A stretch of DNA of 64,000 nt from [Clostridium] scindens ATCC 35704 (GTDB lineage Bacteria > Bacillota > Clostridia > Lachnospirales > Lachnospiraceae): contig NZ_CP036170.1 in NCBI RefSeq assembly GCF_004295125.1, positions 1,190,001-1,254,000 on the forward strand, written 5' to 3'. Within the stretch, counting starts at the first letter, position 1. Every line of letters begins with the position of its first letter. The translations under genes and the position numbers were made by a program. Below are positions 19,864 through 28,836 of this stretch, one piece after another. The notes under the pieces were generated by a model, which saw nothing but the letters and a program-made list of their open reading frames with translations, was not told the DNA's origin and ran no database searches.

Positions 19864-21600
19864 TTAGAATATATGCTTTCTGATTACGTCAAAGGATGCC
19901 GGTCCTACATCCAGTACGGCCTTGTGGAACCGCTTCTGGGTGAATCCGTCTCCCCACTTATCCATGGCATCTTTTTTCAGTTCCAGGAATTCCACATAGC
20001 CGATGTAATATTTCAAGTAGTTGGCAGGGTCCGCAATGATCAGGTCATAGATGTCTTCTATGGTATTCGTATCCGTGATACCATAGCCGCGGAAGAAGGA
20101 TACTGTATCCAACAGCGTCCATCCGTCATAGTGGATGCCCATGTCCGCCAGCGCATACAGGCCCAGGATGACGGAGGTATTCTTCTGCATCAGAGTTGCC
20201 TGCTCCTTGGTAAGCGGCGTATAGTAGTAGCTCATCATCTCGCTGTAAGTAGCCCAGCCTTCCGTGTATCCGCCATAATTGAGAAGATTGCGGATGGGGT
20301 CTGGCTTTCGGCTCGCATAATAGACCGTCTGGTACAGATGGCCGGGATATCCTTCGTGGGCCAGGGTCGTAAACAGAGAGATGTCGTCAGGCATGTGTCC
20401 CTGGTTAATATAGATGACGTTATTCTTGGTACTGTCGATGGCAGGCACCATATAGAATGCAGGGCTTAGATATTCTTCCATGGACTTCTGCACGTATTTA
20501 ATCTGGGTGCTGACTTCGGGAGGAGCAGGGAAAGAGTCCTTAAGCATTCCTTCCAGACCTGCCAATATGGAGGCAGGATTCGAATCTTCCAGTACCGTGC
20601 CCTGGGTCTTAAAGACATCCGAGGAGATAGAGGAGCCCTGCGTGGAAGCTGCCAGCACGGTCTGCATGGCTCTCAGGTCATCCAGCATCTGTGTCTGCGT
20701 CAGCTGCTGAAGCTGGGGGATCGTACGGCTGGATCCGGTCTCGTTTGCAACGACGTTTTCATAGTATTCACGCCCCTTTGGCAGATAGCACAGTCCGTTA
20801 TTGTTCTTGCCGCTGGTGCGCAAGGCAGCCAGTCCGTCTTTTAACAGACTGTAAGAGGGAAAAATATATTCTTTGATAGCAGAAGCATTTTTCTCTATGT
20901 AGGATGCCTGCTCTTCCTCCTTCAGTTTTAAGGACTTCAGACGTTCCTCAAAGGAGGAATAAAGGTAGTTCTCATCCCCCATATCGATAAAGGCCTGACA
21001 TTCCTTCATGATATCGTCGGCAGAATAGGAGGCCATAAAAAGCCCGGCCTCGGACTTGGCCTTCTCGAATTCAATGATGGACTGGAAGTATTCGGGCGTC
21101 TTGGACAATAGTTTTAAATATGTATCGACATCGGAGACATCGTAGAACTGATACTCTGATAAAAGCACCGGAAGCTGGGACTGGGTACCGGTAAGCGGAG
21201 CCAGGGGCTCGTCGTACAGGGAGAATTTGGCCTCCTTTACCGAAGAAGAGAGATAATCTTCCAGTACATCGTAAGTGAGTTTGTTCTTAGAGGAAAGTTC
21301 TTTGCGGTCGTAAGACTGAAGCAGTGCCAACGCGTTTTCCACAGAAGCGCATATGGCGGAGGTATCCGTGCTGCAAGCGCCATATGTGATGGGCGTATCT
21401 TTGATCCCATAGGCAGAAGGATCTTTTAAGGTATAGTGGAGTGTGATCGTGCTTCCGGATACCTCCTGGCAAAACAGGGATCTTGTATAGCTTTCAAAGC
21501 GTTGGTCTTCATCCTGGTGAAAATGTCGGAAGACTCCTATAGATAGGAAAATGGCGGCTAAGAAGAGAGATACTATGATGGCAGAACGTTTTTTTGACAT
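19864..21600 (-). CDS. DUF885 family putative zinc peptidase, membrane-anchored
   Basis: 578 residues from the ATG at 21600, which has AAGGA upstream; a longer reading to 21735 lacks one. The N-terminus is an uncleaved signal anchor (KKRSAIIVSLFLAAIFLSIG), so the rest faces outside. The C-terminal half carries HEGYPGH (H415, E416, H421), the conserved motif of DUF885 proteins, thought to bind zinc, followed by GGYTEGWATYSEMM. Members are presumed metallopeptidases, but substrates are unknown. It diverges from the LytTR regulator across 124 bases that must hold both promoters. Confidence 0.88.
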   Translation of the reverse strand: MSKKRSAIIVSLFLAAIFLSIGVFRHFHQDEDQRFESYTRSLFCQEVSGSTITLHYTLKDPSAYGIKDTPITYGACSTDTSAICASVENALALLQSYDRKELSSKNKLTYDVLEDYLSSSVKEAKFSLYDEPLAPLTGTQSQLPVLLSEYQFYDVSDVDTYLKLLSKTPEYFQSIIEFEKAKSEAGLFMASYSADDIMKECQAFIDMGDENYLYSSFEERLKSLKLKEEEQASYIEKNASAIKEYIFPSYSLLKDGLAALRTSGKNNNGLCYLPKGREYYENVVANETGSSRTIPQLQQLTQTQMLDDLRAMQTVLAASTQGSSISSDVFKTQGTVLEDSNPASILAGLEGMLKDSFPAPPEVSTQIKYVQKSMEEYLSPAFYMVPAIDSTKNNVIYINQGHMPDDISLFTTLAHEGYPGHLYQTVYYASRKPDPIRNLLNYGGYTEGWATYSEMMSYYYTPLTKEQATLMQKNTSVILGLYALADMGIHYDGWTLLDTVSFFRGYGITDTNTIEDIYDLIIADPANYLKYYIGYVEFLELKKDAMDKWGDGFTQKRFHKAVLDVGPASFDVIRKHIF

Positions 21601-21724
21601 AGTGGTCCTTGAAGTTTTTTTACATTTATATGCCGATAAAACAGGTATCATGCCGGGAAGCCATAGAATTCCTGCCAGTCCTGTGATAAAATAAAGAATT
21701 AAGAGATGGTATGGGGGTGACGTT

Positions 21725-22432
21725 ATGCTGCACATATCTATATGCGACGACGAGCAGATGGCAGCAGAGAGGATACAGGGACTGATCGAGAAGGAACTTA
21801 AGGAACAGGGAATTGTCTATCAGATGGACCTGTTCAAAAATGGGGAAGAATTTCTCAGCCAGTATCAGATCCGCAGCGAGGAACTGATTTTCCTGGATAT
21901 AGATATGCCCGTCAAGTCGGGGATAGAAGTAATTGAAGAATTAGAAGAGATCGGAAAGAACAAGGATGTGATCCTGATTACAAGCCACGACCATCTGGTG
22001 CTAAAGTCCCTTACATATGGGCCGTTCCAGATCATCCGTAAGATGAGCATGGCAGAAGATATTCCGAAGGCTGTCAGACGATATCTCCGGGAGAAGAAGC
22101 AGGAAGATATGATCATAGAATTTGTGGGAAAAGGATTTGTCCGGCATGTGAAGAAGGAAGATATCGTCTACCTGGAAAAGTACAGGCACAATATTACCGT
22201 TCATCTAAAGAACAGCGAGAATCTGTCTATCCGGGGAACTATGCAGGATTACGAAATTATGCTTGCCAGGCAGGGATTTGTCAGGATTCATCTGGGATAT
22301 ATCGTAAATCTGCGGCAATGTTATTCTATAGAAAAAAGCGAAATGATCATGACAGACGGAGCCAGGCTTCCCATCAGCCGGGACCGTCACAAGGCAGTCA
22401 AAGAGCAATTTATGATCAGCAGGAGAAATTGA
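21725..22432 (+). CDS. LytTR-family response regulator
   Basis: 235-residue AgrA/LytR-type regulator. The receiver domain (1-120) has acidic CDDE near residue 8, phospho-acceptor in FLDIDMP and K in IIRKMS. The LytTR DNA-binding domain covers about 130-235 (FVRHVKKEDIVYLE, VRIHLGYIVNLR). ATG follows GGGGGTGA by four bases. Such regulators pair with GHKL histidine kinases; the kinase gene next to it is broken, so this regulator is probably orphaned. Confidence 0.9.
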   Translation: MLHISICDDEQMAAERIQGLIEKELKEQGIVYQMDLFKNGEEFLSQYQIRSEELIFLDIDMPVKSGIEVIEELEEIGKNKDVILITSHDHLVLKSLTYGPFQIIRKMSMAEDIPKAVRRYLREKKQEDMIIEFVGKGFVRHVKKEDIVYLEKYRHNITVHLKNSENLSIRGTMQDYEIMLARQGFVRIHLGYIVNLRQCYSIEKSEMIMTDGARLPISRDRHKAVKEQFMISRRN

Positions 22433-22450
22433 TACGAATCAGGGTATTCT

Positions 22451-22965
22451 ATTCATTGGAGAGGCTGCGAACATAGCAGAGACAGGAATCGTGGTATATT
22501 TACTCGCCAGGTGCTTTCATTGGAAGGAGAAGTATATAAGCCCCAGAATGCTCTCGGCAATACTGTGGATCATGCTGTTTGCGCTGAGCCAGTTAAATGG
22601 ATATTTTGTTTACAGCCATTATCTGGTGATCCTGGCGGATATCGTTCTGGTTTTTGCGTATACGGGAATCTTTATGCAAGGGGACATCCATCTGAAGCTC
22701 CTGGGGTGCCTGCTACCCTTTCTTACGGTGAGCATCATCAACATTTTGTGATGCAGAAATTGGCAGTGTTAAATTTGCAGCCAGCAGGCTGATGCTTGCG
22801 GCGGCTGTAGGATTCGCGTTGATCTGCCTGTATATTGGCTACTCCATCTTCTGCATCGGTCAGCAGAACAGCCAGTTGCTAAGATATGAGCTGCAGCAGT
22901 TTAAGAGTCGGGAGAATGAACGCCAGATCCAGGAAGCAGAGCGTGCCGTTTCAGCGGCTTTTTAA
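22451..22965 (+). pseudogene. truncated GHKL sensor kinase (membrane part only)
   Basis: Pieces in two frames read as an AgrC-like sensor. The first is hydrophobic (MLSAILWIMLFALSQLNGYF and following helices to 22751). The second starts about 22790 with MLAAAVGFALICLYIGYSIF and runs into a helical linker ending RAVSAAF-stop near 22965. The dimerisation histidine and the whole ATP-binding domain are missing. It directly follows the LytTR regulator, where its cognate kinase is expected. Confidence 0.75.
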
Positions 22966-23060
22966 GCCGCAGATATTGAGCGGGCGCAGAGATTTGGTAA
23001 AATTGTCATAGGAATGCGAATCATTTGAGAAGAAACGGCATTCCAGAGGGAGGACGTAGG

Positions 23061-23684
23061 ATGAAGAATATGAAAAGATGGATGGCGGCAGCGCTTGCCG
23101 TTATGCTGTGCTTAAGCTTGGCAGCCTGCAAAGGAAAGGATTTTGACGCGAAAGGCTATGTAAAGAGCGTACTGGATGCGCACTATCACGGAGAGTATAA
23201 GGACTACGCGAAATATCTGGATATCTCTGAGGAAGAGGCAAAGGCCGATCTTGACAAAGATGTGGATCAGCAGATCGATCAGGAGGTTGGCGCTATCATT
23301 GACCTGGGTGATGAAGGCAAGGCCAGATATAAGGAGATGCTTGTAAAAGTTGAGAAATTGGCAAAATATGAAGTGAAAGATGTCAAGAAGCAGGACAATG
23401 GCAACTACGTAGTGACCGTGGAAGTAGAGCCTTCCAACATATACCAGACGCTGGAGCAGAATTCCACTTCCGTGACGGAAGAGAAAGTGAATCAGGGACT
23501 GACCCCGTCAGACCCGGCAGTATTTGCTGATATCCTGGTTGAAAGCATCCAGAAGAGTATTGACGGCAATACTTATGGAGATGCGACGACGGTTGAGGTA
23601 AACGTGACTAAGGATGACAACGGCGCCTATGGCCTGGAGGAATCCGAAGTGCAGAAACTGGCAGACGCATTATTCCCACAATAG
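23061..23684 (+). CDS. lipoprotein, DUF5105-like
   Basis: 207-residue secreted lipoprotein. The signal peptide MKRWMAAALAVMLCLSLAAC ends in a lipobox (LAAC), giving a lipidated cysteine near residue 23. The mature part is hydrophilic and acidic, with VKSVLDAHYHGEYKDYAKYL near the start, a pattern common in DUF5105-type Lachnospiraceae lipoproteins. ATG at 23061 follows GGGAGGA by seven bases; an earlier in-frame codon at 23025 has no site. No catalytic motif was seen. It is intact within an otherwise decaying region. Confidence 0.8.
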   Translation: MKNMKRWMAAALAVMLCLSLAACKGKDFDAKGYVKSVLDAHYHGEYKDYAKYLDISEEEAKADLDKDVDQQIDQEVGAIIDLGDEGKARYKEMLVKVEKLAKYEVKDVKKQDNGNYVVTVEVEPSNIYQTLEQNSTSVTEEKVNQGLTPSDPAVFADILVESIQKSIDGNTYGDATTVEVNVTKDDNGAYGLEESEVQKLADALFPQ

Positions 23685-23709
23685 AGAAAAGAATATGTGA
23701 CGATAACCA

Positions 23710-23755
23710 AAAGGATATTTCCCGGACTTGTGCTATGGGAGATATCCTTTTTCAT
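23710..23755 (+). terminator. terminator behind the lipoprotein gene
   Basis: AAAGGATAT (23710-23718) pairs with ATATCCTTTTT, with TTCCC/GGGAG extending the stem; a run of T follows. Confidence 0.75.
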
Positions 23756-23813
23756 TTTACCGTTAATGGCCTTTATATTAGCAGAATAGGGGATGAACTG
23801 AGGATATCGCGGA

Positions 23814-23963
23814 ATGGAACCAGAATTCATCAGCAAGATATTCCGTCCTTTTGAGCAGGAGAGCGCGGATATTATTAAGAAATATGGAGGCTCCCGTCTT
23901 GGCATGGCAATTGCCGATCAGATGGTGCGCCTGATGGGCGGCGAGATCGTCATAGACAATTGA
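23814..23963 (+). pseudogene. C-terminal fragment of a histidine kinase ATP-binding domain
   Basis: 49 codons reading MEPEFISKIFRPFEQESADI and then KKYGGSRLGMAIADQMV, LMGG. This is the F-box and G2-box region of a HATPase_c domain of the hybrid-kinase type. Nothing upstream continues the domain, and the frame ends soon after LMGGEIVIDN, so it is a stranded piece. It is not the missing part of the GHKL kinase at 22451, which belongs to a different kinase class. Confidence 0.7.
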
Positions 23964-24120
23964 AACCATGCGTTCTCACTTAAAGTATAACTGGCAGCAG
24001 AATCACTCTCTTACTGAGTTTCGGGAAGGAGTTTGGGACACAATCAGACATAAGGTTGGAGACAAAAGCAGTTTTATGGTATGATGAAGAATACGAATAA
24101 GGGAGAACTGCATTGGCTTT

Positions 24121-24285
24121 ATGGTGACCCTGGGAAAGGACGAGCGGGCAAGATTTGAAGCCGACCGAAGCGAATATTCTGAAAGCGTCCAGAAGGTTTA
24201 CGATGACTCAAAAACCTATCATGATGGGAAATGGATGATGTTTGAGCCTGTTGACACATATTTGTTTGGCATTGATTTACATTAA
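24121..24285 (+). pseudogene. fragment resembling the C-terminus of a DUF3788 protein
   Basis: 54 codons beginning MVTLGKDERARFEADRSEYS and containing KTYHDGKWMMFE. This resembles the end of DUF3788-family proteins, recalled from memory only. The 5' part is absent and no ribosome-binding site precedes it. The 215 bases behind it hold no recognisable gene, apart from a short tandem repeat TTATTTGGTCATAAGTGTAT near 24340. Confidence 0.4.
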
Positions 24286-24502
24286 GCAAGTGAGCGATCA
24301 GGGCAATATGAAAGGGAAATTCGACATTACCGTTGCTATTATTTGGTCATAAGTGTATTATTTGGTCATAAGTGTATTGACTGCTCAGTGGAATTTACTT
24401 GGATTATAGGGGTTGGATATGCCGTGTATTGTTTCCTTGAAAGTTAAATCCACACCCGAGTGCAATGATAAATCAATAATAAGTATGTGCGGAGGATAAA
24501 AA

Positions 24503-24871
24503 ATGAAAAGAGAATTGGGAATCGCCCGTTGCGGTTTAGCTTGCTGCCTGTGTTCAGAAAACTGTTCCGGCTGCAATTCAGGAGAATGCCCGGACAAGGA
24601 ATGGTGTGAAAACAGGAAATGTTCTCTTTCCAAAAGCATAGAGCATTGTTATGAATGCGAAGAAGAATGCAGAAAAGGCCTGTTAGCCAAAATCAAGCCC
24701 TATGGATTCACAGCATTCGTGAAAAAATATGGCGAGAAAGAGCTATTGGATTGTCTTGAACGAAATGAGGCAAACGGAATTGTCTATCATCGTAACGGTA
24801 TAACAGGTGATTACGATGATTTTGATGATGTTGAAACGCTTATAGATTTTATAAAAACAGGCAAAAAATAA
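24503..24871 (+). CDS. DUF3795 cysteine-rich protein
   Basis: 122-residue protein with the DUF3795 pattern: RCGLACCLCSENCSGC followed by more cysteines (GECPDKEWCENRKC, HCYECEEECRKG), at least twelve in the first 55 residues. These suggest metal or Fe-S binding, but the family has no assigned function. The C-terminal half is helical and acidic. ATG follows GCGGAGGAT closely. It appears intact, alone, between fragments. Confidence 0.85.
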   Translation: MKRELGIARCGLACCLCSENCSGCNSGECPDKEWCENRKCSLSKSIEHCYECEEECRKGLLAKIKPYGFTAFVKKYGEKELLDCLERNEANGIVYHRNGITGDYDDFDDVETLIDFIKTGKK

Positions 24872-24929
24872 CTTCCGATTTGTCGGATAAACCTTATTAG
24901 TGATCAGCAATCAGAAGGAGAATAGGTTT

Positions 24930-25055
24930 ATGAATGAAAAGTTTCCGCAAGAAGCGAAAAAGATAATGGATGAAAGATTTGGACAATATACATTACTGTC
25001 ACTTGCCACTACGGACCCAAACATTCGGTATGACATAGATTTCTCCGGTAACTGA
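24930..25055 (+). pseudogene. N-terminal fragment of a pyridoxamine 5'-phosphate oxidase family gene
   Basis: ATG at 24930 with AGAAGGAG upstream opens a 41-codon reading (MNEKFPQEAKKIMDERFG, then LLSLATTDPN) typical of the first strand of small FMN-binding PNPOx-like proteins in Clostridia. It stops with two TGA codons at 25053-25058; the FMN barrel is missing. 25060-25220 holds only short unassignable coding pieces. Confidence 0.55.
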
Positions 25056-25220
25056 TGACTGTTGAAGTCCAAGATGGATGATTTTGGAGGAGGCGAAGAA
25101 GATGGTTCAATAGGCTATCGGGGAAGCGAAGGCGAGTGTGGAAGAATTGCAGATAACTTGAAAGATTTTTGAGGAAAACGCTCAAGAAAATGATTTCGAT
25201 TTGTGTGAAGCGCAACAAGT

Positions 25221-25563
25221 TTGATAGATGAATACCTCTATTTCCGTTTATCGAGTAGTCAGGGCAAGGAGGGAGAGCAGTGTTTCTGGGAATCATCCAG
25301 CGGCTATCTGTTTACCGGAAACCGGGTTTACAAGGACGCTTTATTTGCCTATTATCCGTCAACGAACCCGGAGTCATACTTTGATTCTCTTGAAAAGATT
25401 TCGGAACTTCCGGTCGAAAAGGTTTTCCGGGGCATCATAGTTTAGTATTCAGCCGGAGATTTTAAGCAGATTGAGAAATGCGTTCAGGCAGATGCGGGAA
25501 GATGGTAAATTATATCACGGTAGCGGCACATTTGATTATGGGGAGTGGGCGGTATGGTTATAA
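25221..25563 (+). pseudogene. C-terminal remnant of a metallo-beta-lactamase-fold hydrolase
   Basis: Reads GYLFTGNRVYKDALFAYYPS and LEKISELPVEKVF, then after a stop and frame change LRNAFRQMREDGKLYHGSG, FDYGEWAVWL-stop. This is the C-terminal half of an MBL-fold hydrolase of the type with GDLVY...LFAYYPSTDP. The N-terminal HxHxDH metal site is absent and at least one frame disruption is present, so it is not functional. Confidence 0.7.
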
Positions 25564-25650
25564 AGAGAATGAATATCATTTGTCTGTGTGCTATGCAAAA
25601 AGTTTTGTCAGATAAAGAACAGCTAAAAAGAGATTGAAAGGAGCATTTAT

Positions 25651-26115
25651 ATGAAGTATGTATGTACGGTTATATCAGTAGCAGACATCGGCACCGCAAG
25701 AAAGTTTTATGAGGAACTGTTCGGGTTAGAAGTCTATCAGGATTACGGAAAGAATATCGCTTTTTCCTGCGGTCTGGCATTACAGCAGGATTTTGACTGG
25801 CTGGTAAGTATACCAAAAGAAAAGGTGTTGAAGAAATCCAACAATGCAGAAGTCGTTTTTGAGGAACAGGATTTCGATGGTTTCCTGAATAGGCTGAAAG
25901 AGTACCCGGAGATTGAATATCTGGGAGAAGTCATAGAGCACAGCTGGGGGCAGCGTGTGATCCGGTTCTACGACTTGGACGGGCATCTCATAGAGGTTGG
26001 CGAGGATATGAAAATGGTGGTCAGGCGGTTTCTGAATACTGGCATGACAATGGAAGAAGTGTCCGAAAGAATGGACGTTTCCATTGAGGATTTAGGAAAA
26101 CTGCTGGATAGATGA
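25651..26115 (+). CDS. VOC (glyoxalase/bleomycin-resistance) superfamily protein
   Basis: 154 residues; one VOC domain of two beta-alpha-beta-beta-beta modules: ISVADIGTARKFYEELFGLE at the start and VIRFYDLDGHLIEVGEDM near residue 110. A C-terminal extension (about 125-154, TGMTMEEVSERMDVSIEDL) looks like a small helical tail found in several Firmicute members. The substrate is unknown; members range from isomerases to antibiotic-binding proteins. ATG follows AAAGGAG at good spacing. It ends 10 bases before a decayed gene. Confidence 0.85.
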   Translation: MKYVCTVISVADIGTARKFYEELFGLEVYQDYGKNIAFSCGLALQQDFDWLVSIPKEKVLKKSNNAEVVFEEQDFDGFLNRLKEYPEIEYLGEVIEHSWGQRVIRFYDLDGHLIEVGEDMKMVVRRFLNTGMTMEEVSERMDVSIEDLGKLLDR

Positions 26116-26125
26116 GAGGGTTTGG

Positions 26126-26531
26126 ATGCTTCTTTGCTGGCAATTGGCATATACGCTCAAAATGAGTTACAAGATGGATTACAGTGATAAATCCACTTTC
26201 AACTGGATCTCCGTTCTCAGACTGCCCGATTTCGTCAAAAAAGAGGATTGTGATTGGGTCGTTGCAGCAGCCACAAAAAAGAAAGGGATAGACTGCTCCA
26301 TCGCGGAGTTTTGACGATTGACGAAGGCTTGTGCGTTCAGATCATGCACATTGGACCCTATGATACTGGGTCGGAATCGGTGGCGTTGATGGATGCGTTC
26401 CTTGCAGAGAACGGGTATGCAAATGATATGGCGGATGGGCGGCTGCATCATGAGATCTACTTATCAAACCAAAAAAGAGTGTTTCGGAAAAGATGAAAAC
26501 GGTAATCCGGCATCCGATAAAACGAGCCTGA
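26126..26531 (+). pseudogene. frameshifted GyrI-like small-molecule-binding protein
   Basis: Three reading frames must be joined to give one GyrI-like protein: KMDYSDKSTFNWISVLRLPD (to about 26310), then DEGLCVQIMHIGPYDTGSES (about 26320-26480), then SEKMKTVIRHPIKRA-stop at 26531. At least two small indels are therefore present. The HIGPYD motif is typical of the GyrI-like domain. Confidence 0.75.
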
Positions 26532-26580
26532 TGATATTGGTAGCTGAAAAACATAAATTAGAAATTTGTGGAGGATGACG

Positions 26581-27099
26581 ATGATAGGATTGATAGTAGC
26601 ACGCTCCAAAAATAATGTCATAGGGAAAAATGGGAAAATACCATGGAAAATCAAGGGAGAGCAGAAACAATTCAGAGAGTTGACAACAAATAAAACTGTT
26701 ATTATGGGACGAAAATCTTACAATGAAATTGGACATCCACTTGCAAACAGATTAAATATTATAGTATCTAATACAGCAAATTATACAGGAGAAAACTTGA
26801 TAACAGTTCATTCTCTCAATGAAGCAATTCAAGTCGCTGGAAATAAAGATATCTTTGTGATCGGCGGATATAGTTTATATAAAGAAGCGTTGCCAATTGT
26901 AGATAAAATGTATATTACAGAAATTGATATAGAGGTGTCAAATGGGGATGTCTTTTTCCCACAATTCAATATAGATAATTTTGAATTGTCTATTGGAGAA
27001 ACATTTGGAAATGATATTAAATATACTCGCACGCTTTATACTAGAAAAAGATGGATTCCAAATTGCGTGGCAAAGAATATGCTTGAATCATCTGGATAA
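26581..27099 (+). CDS. dihydrofolate reductase
   Basis: 172-residue type I dihydrofolate reductase, reducing dihydrofolate to tetrahydrofolate with NADPH. Visible are LIVARSKNNVIGKNGKIPW (substrate pocket), TVIMGRKSYNEIG and DIFVIGGYSLYKEALP (NADPH site). The final 15 residues (RWIPNCVAKNMLESSG) do not look like the family end and may come from a late frameshift. ATG at 26581 follows GGAGG by six bases. The gene is clearly more AT-rich than the neighbouring housekeeping genes, which suggests acquisition. A mobile trimethoprim-tolerant type cannot be judged from sequence reading. Confidence 0.88.
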   Translation: MIGLIVARSKNNVIGKNGKIPWKIKGEQKQFRELTTNKTVIMGRKSYNEIGHPLANRLNIIVSNTANYTGENLITVHSLNEAIQVAGNKDIFVIGGYSLYKEALPIVDKMYITEIDIEVSNGDVFFPQFNIDNFELSIGETFGNDIKYTRTLYTRKRWIPNCVAKNMLESSG

Positions 27100-27126
27100 G
27101 CTACATACGACTGAATTGAGTGTATA

Positions 27127-27401
27127 ATGAAAAATCAGAGAGTGTTTTATTATCATATGACATCATTGGACAAACTCTGTTCCATTGCAGAACAGGGATT
27201 GATTCCCAAAAACGAACGCAACGGAAAACTTATTGGAGGAGAAAATCTGAAAGTCTTTTTTCTGAGGGGGTTGAAGGTGCAATTGCTCTGTTTGTGGACT
27301 TTCAAATTGTCTACGATAAAATCAAAACGAAACAGATGACTGTAGCAGACAAGGATATTGAAAACCGGTTGTTACAGTCTCTAATCTTTTTTATGTTTTA
27401 A
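27127..27401 (+). pseudogene. frameshifted small gene, family not identified
   Basis: ATG at 27127 reads MKNQRVFYYHMTSLDKLCSI and AEQGLIPKN, to about 27260. A shift of frame in a T-run (CTTTTTTCTG) then continues as SEGVEGAIALFVDFQIVYDK to 27401. Together they give one protein of about 90 residues; the YHMTSLDKL-IAEQGLIP start recalls proteins with ADP-ribosyltransferase-like folds, but I cannot assign a family. Confidence 0.5.
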
Positions 27402-28129
27402 ATATCCTTTTGTATATTTACAGGAATCCTGATTTTCCTATTTACTTTTGCTATAGGTTGTATACTTGTGTTCCCGGTAACTTTGACTGCGGTGTTTTTC
27501 ATAAAGGGACTAAAAGTAGCCGGGCATGAAGGAATGAAACGATCCAACTTATTGTCATTGCCGTTCTCTATCTTGCTATATGTATATTTGGCAGCCTGGC
27601 CAATGATTGGAAATCTAAACAAGAATACATTAGGAACAATCATTTATGTAATTATTGGTTTTCATCGGTGTATGTATTTTCATTAATGGCCATGTATTCA
27701 CTCTCTGCTATTCTAAATCTTGTTCATTTGAAAAAGAAATGCAGATTATATTGTTGTTCTTGGATGTGGAGTAATTGGAAAGCGGGTTACATCGCTACTT
27801 GCAGCCCGGATTGAAAGAGGAATAGGATTGCTGAAGTGGAATCCAAACGCTGTATTAATTATGTCCGGTGGACAAGGCTCTGGCGAAGATATTCCAGAAA
27901 GCGAGGCTATGGCCGCATATGAAGTAGATAAAGGAGTGGATGCAGATAGGATTATAAAGGAACAAAAATCTGTATCAACGAAAGAAAATCTGTTGTTTTC
28001 AAGGAAGTTGACGGAGAAAAAAGCCCTAAAATTACCATCGTTACAACGGCGTATCATGTGTTCAGAGCATTGATTCTGGCAAAGCGGCAAGGAATAAAAT
28101 GTGTGGGTTTTGGGACAAAGACAATTTGA
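27400..28129 (+). pseudogene. frameshifted YdcF/DUF218 family membrane protein
   Basis: Joined frames give an N-terminal membrane region (FLFTFAIGCILVFPVTLTAV and KRSNLLSLPFSILLYVYLAA) and a DUF218 domain: YIVVLGCGVIGKRVTSLLAA, NPNAVLIMSGGQGSGEDIPE, KEQKSVSTKENLLFSRKL, and after another shift in an A-run TIVTTAYHVFRALILAKRQG. At least three frame breaks separate these parts. Intact YdcF-like proteins act in envelope metabolism. 28130-28421 holds short unassignable pieces only. Confidence 0.75.
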
Positions 28130-28421
28130 ACGATTGGGTGAATGAAGAAAAAATCGTGCCTATTATCCAAATGATAACTGCAAGGACAGGGCTGCTTCTC
28201 TCCGAAAGCAAATTATTCAAGAAAGAGGTAAATCGAAATGGACTTACGAAATCATAAGAAAAGAGCCCTGGCTAGCCTCATTGAAAAGATGAACAGGGAG
28301 AGAAAGAAATTAAAACTGCAAAGGCGGCTTCGCACTCGCTATTGCAGATGGAGCCTGTAGACGGCGCTTGCGGATGGCGTTTACAGATGGCGCATAAAGC
28401 AAAAGATATAGGCGCAATCCC

Positions 28422-28451
28422 TTGACAGTTCGGGCTATGTTATGCTACGAT
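28422..28451 (+). promoter_or_regulatory. promoter of the metG leader
   Basis: TTGACA at 28422-28427, 18-base spacer, TACGAT at 28446-28451 preceded by TGC (extended -10). It lies just before the T-box leader. Confidence 0.65.
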
Positions 28452-28464
28452 TTTTAGTACGAAT

Positions 28465-28777
28465 CATATGCAAACGCAGTGACGGAGAGAGTACGTGGTA
28501 GGAGGTCCTACAGAGAAGTCCCCGGTTTCCGGACAGGAACAGGCTGAGAGGGATGGGCGGAGTACGGCGGAAGATGGCTTCCAAGCGGTGCAGTCGATAG
28601 GCTACATATAGTTAGTTCAGGTAGGCTGCAAAGGGTCCGCCCTTTAACGCGGTAGGGTGTAGTTTAATGCACCTGCTAAGGCTTCCTGCCGCGAGGCGGA
28701 AGCGAACAGAAGTGGTATCACGGGATAGTCTCGTCTTCTCCGATTTTTCTTATCAAGAAGAATCGGAGATTTTTTTC
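28465..28777 (+). promoter_or_regulatory. T-box riboswitch controlling metG
   Basis: A 300-base leader with the T-box sequence AGAAGTGGTATCACGGG at 28708-28724, an AG-rich GAGAGAGTA motif near its 5' end, and a terminator at 28738-28777 (CTCCGATT paired with AATCGGAG, then seven T). T-box RNAs read the charging state of a tRNA and allow transcription when it is uncharged. The downstream methionyl-tRNA synthetase implies tRNA-Met. ATG triplets at 28553 and 28574 are candidate specifier codons; I could not fold stem I well enough to choose. Confidence 0.88.
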
Positions 28778-28836
28778 TTCATGGAGAACTTCAGCGTGTG
28801 CATATTTCAGCAAAGAGGACAAGGAGAGGATTAGAA

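Noticed and set aside
24320-24370. Short tandem TTATTTGGTCATAAGTGTAT duplication as a regulatory repeat
   Set aside because: Only two copies, in a decayed region, best explained as a slippage duplication.
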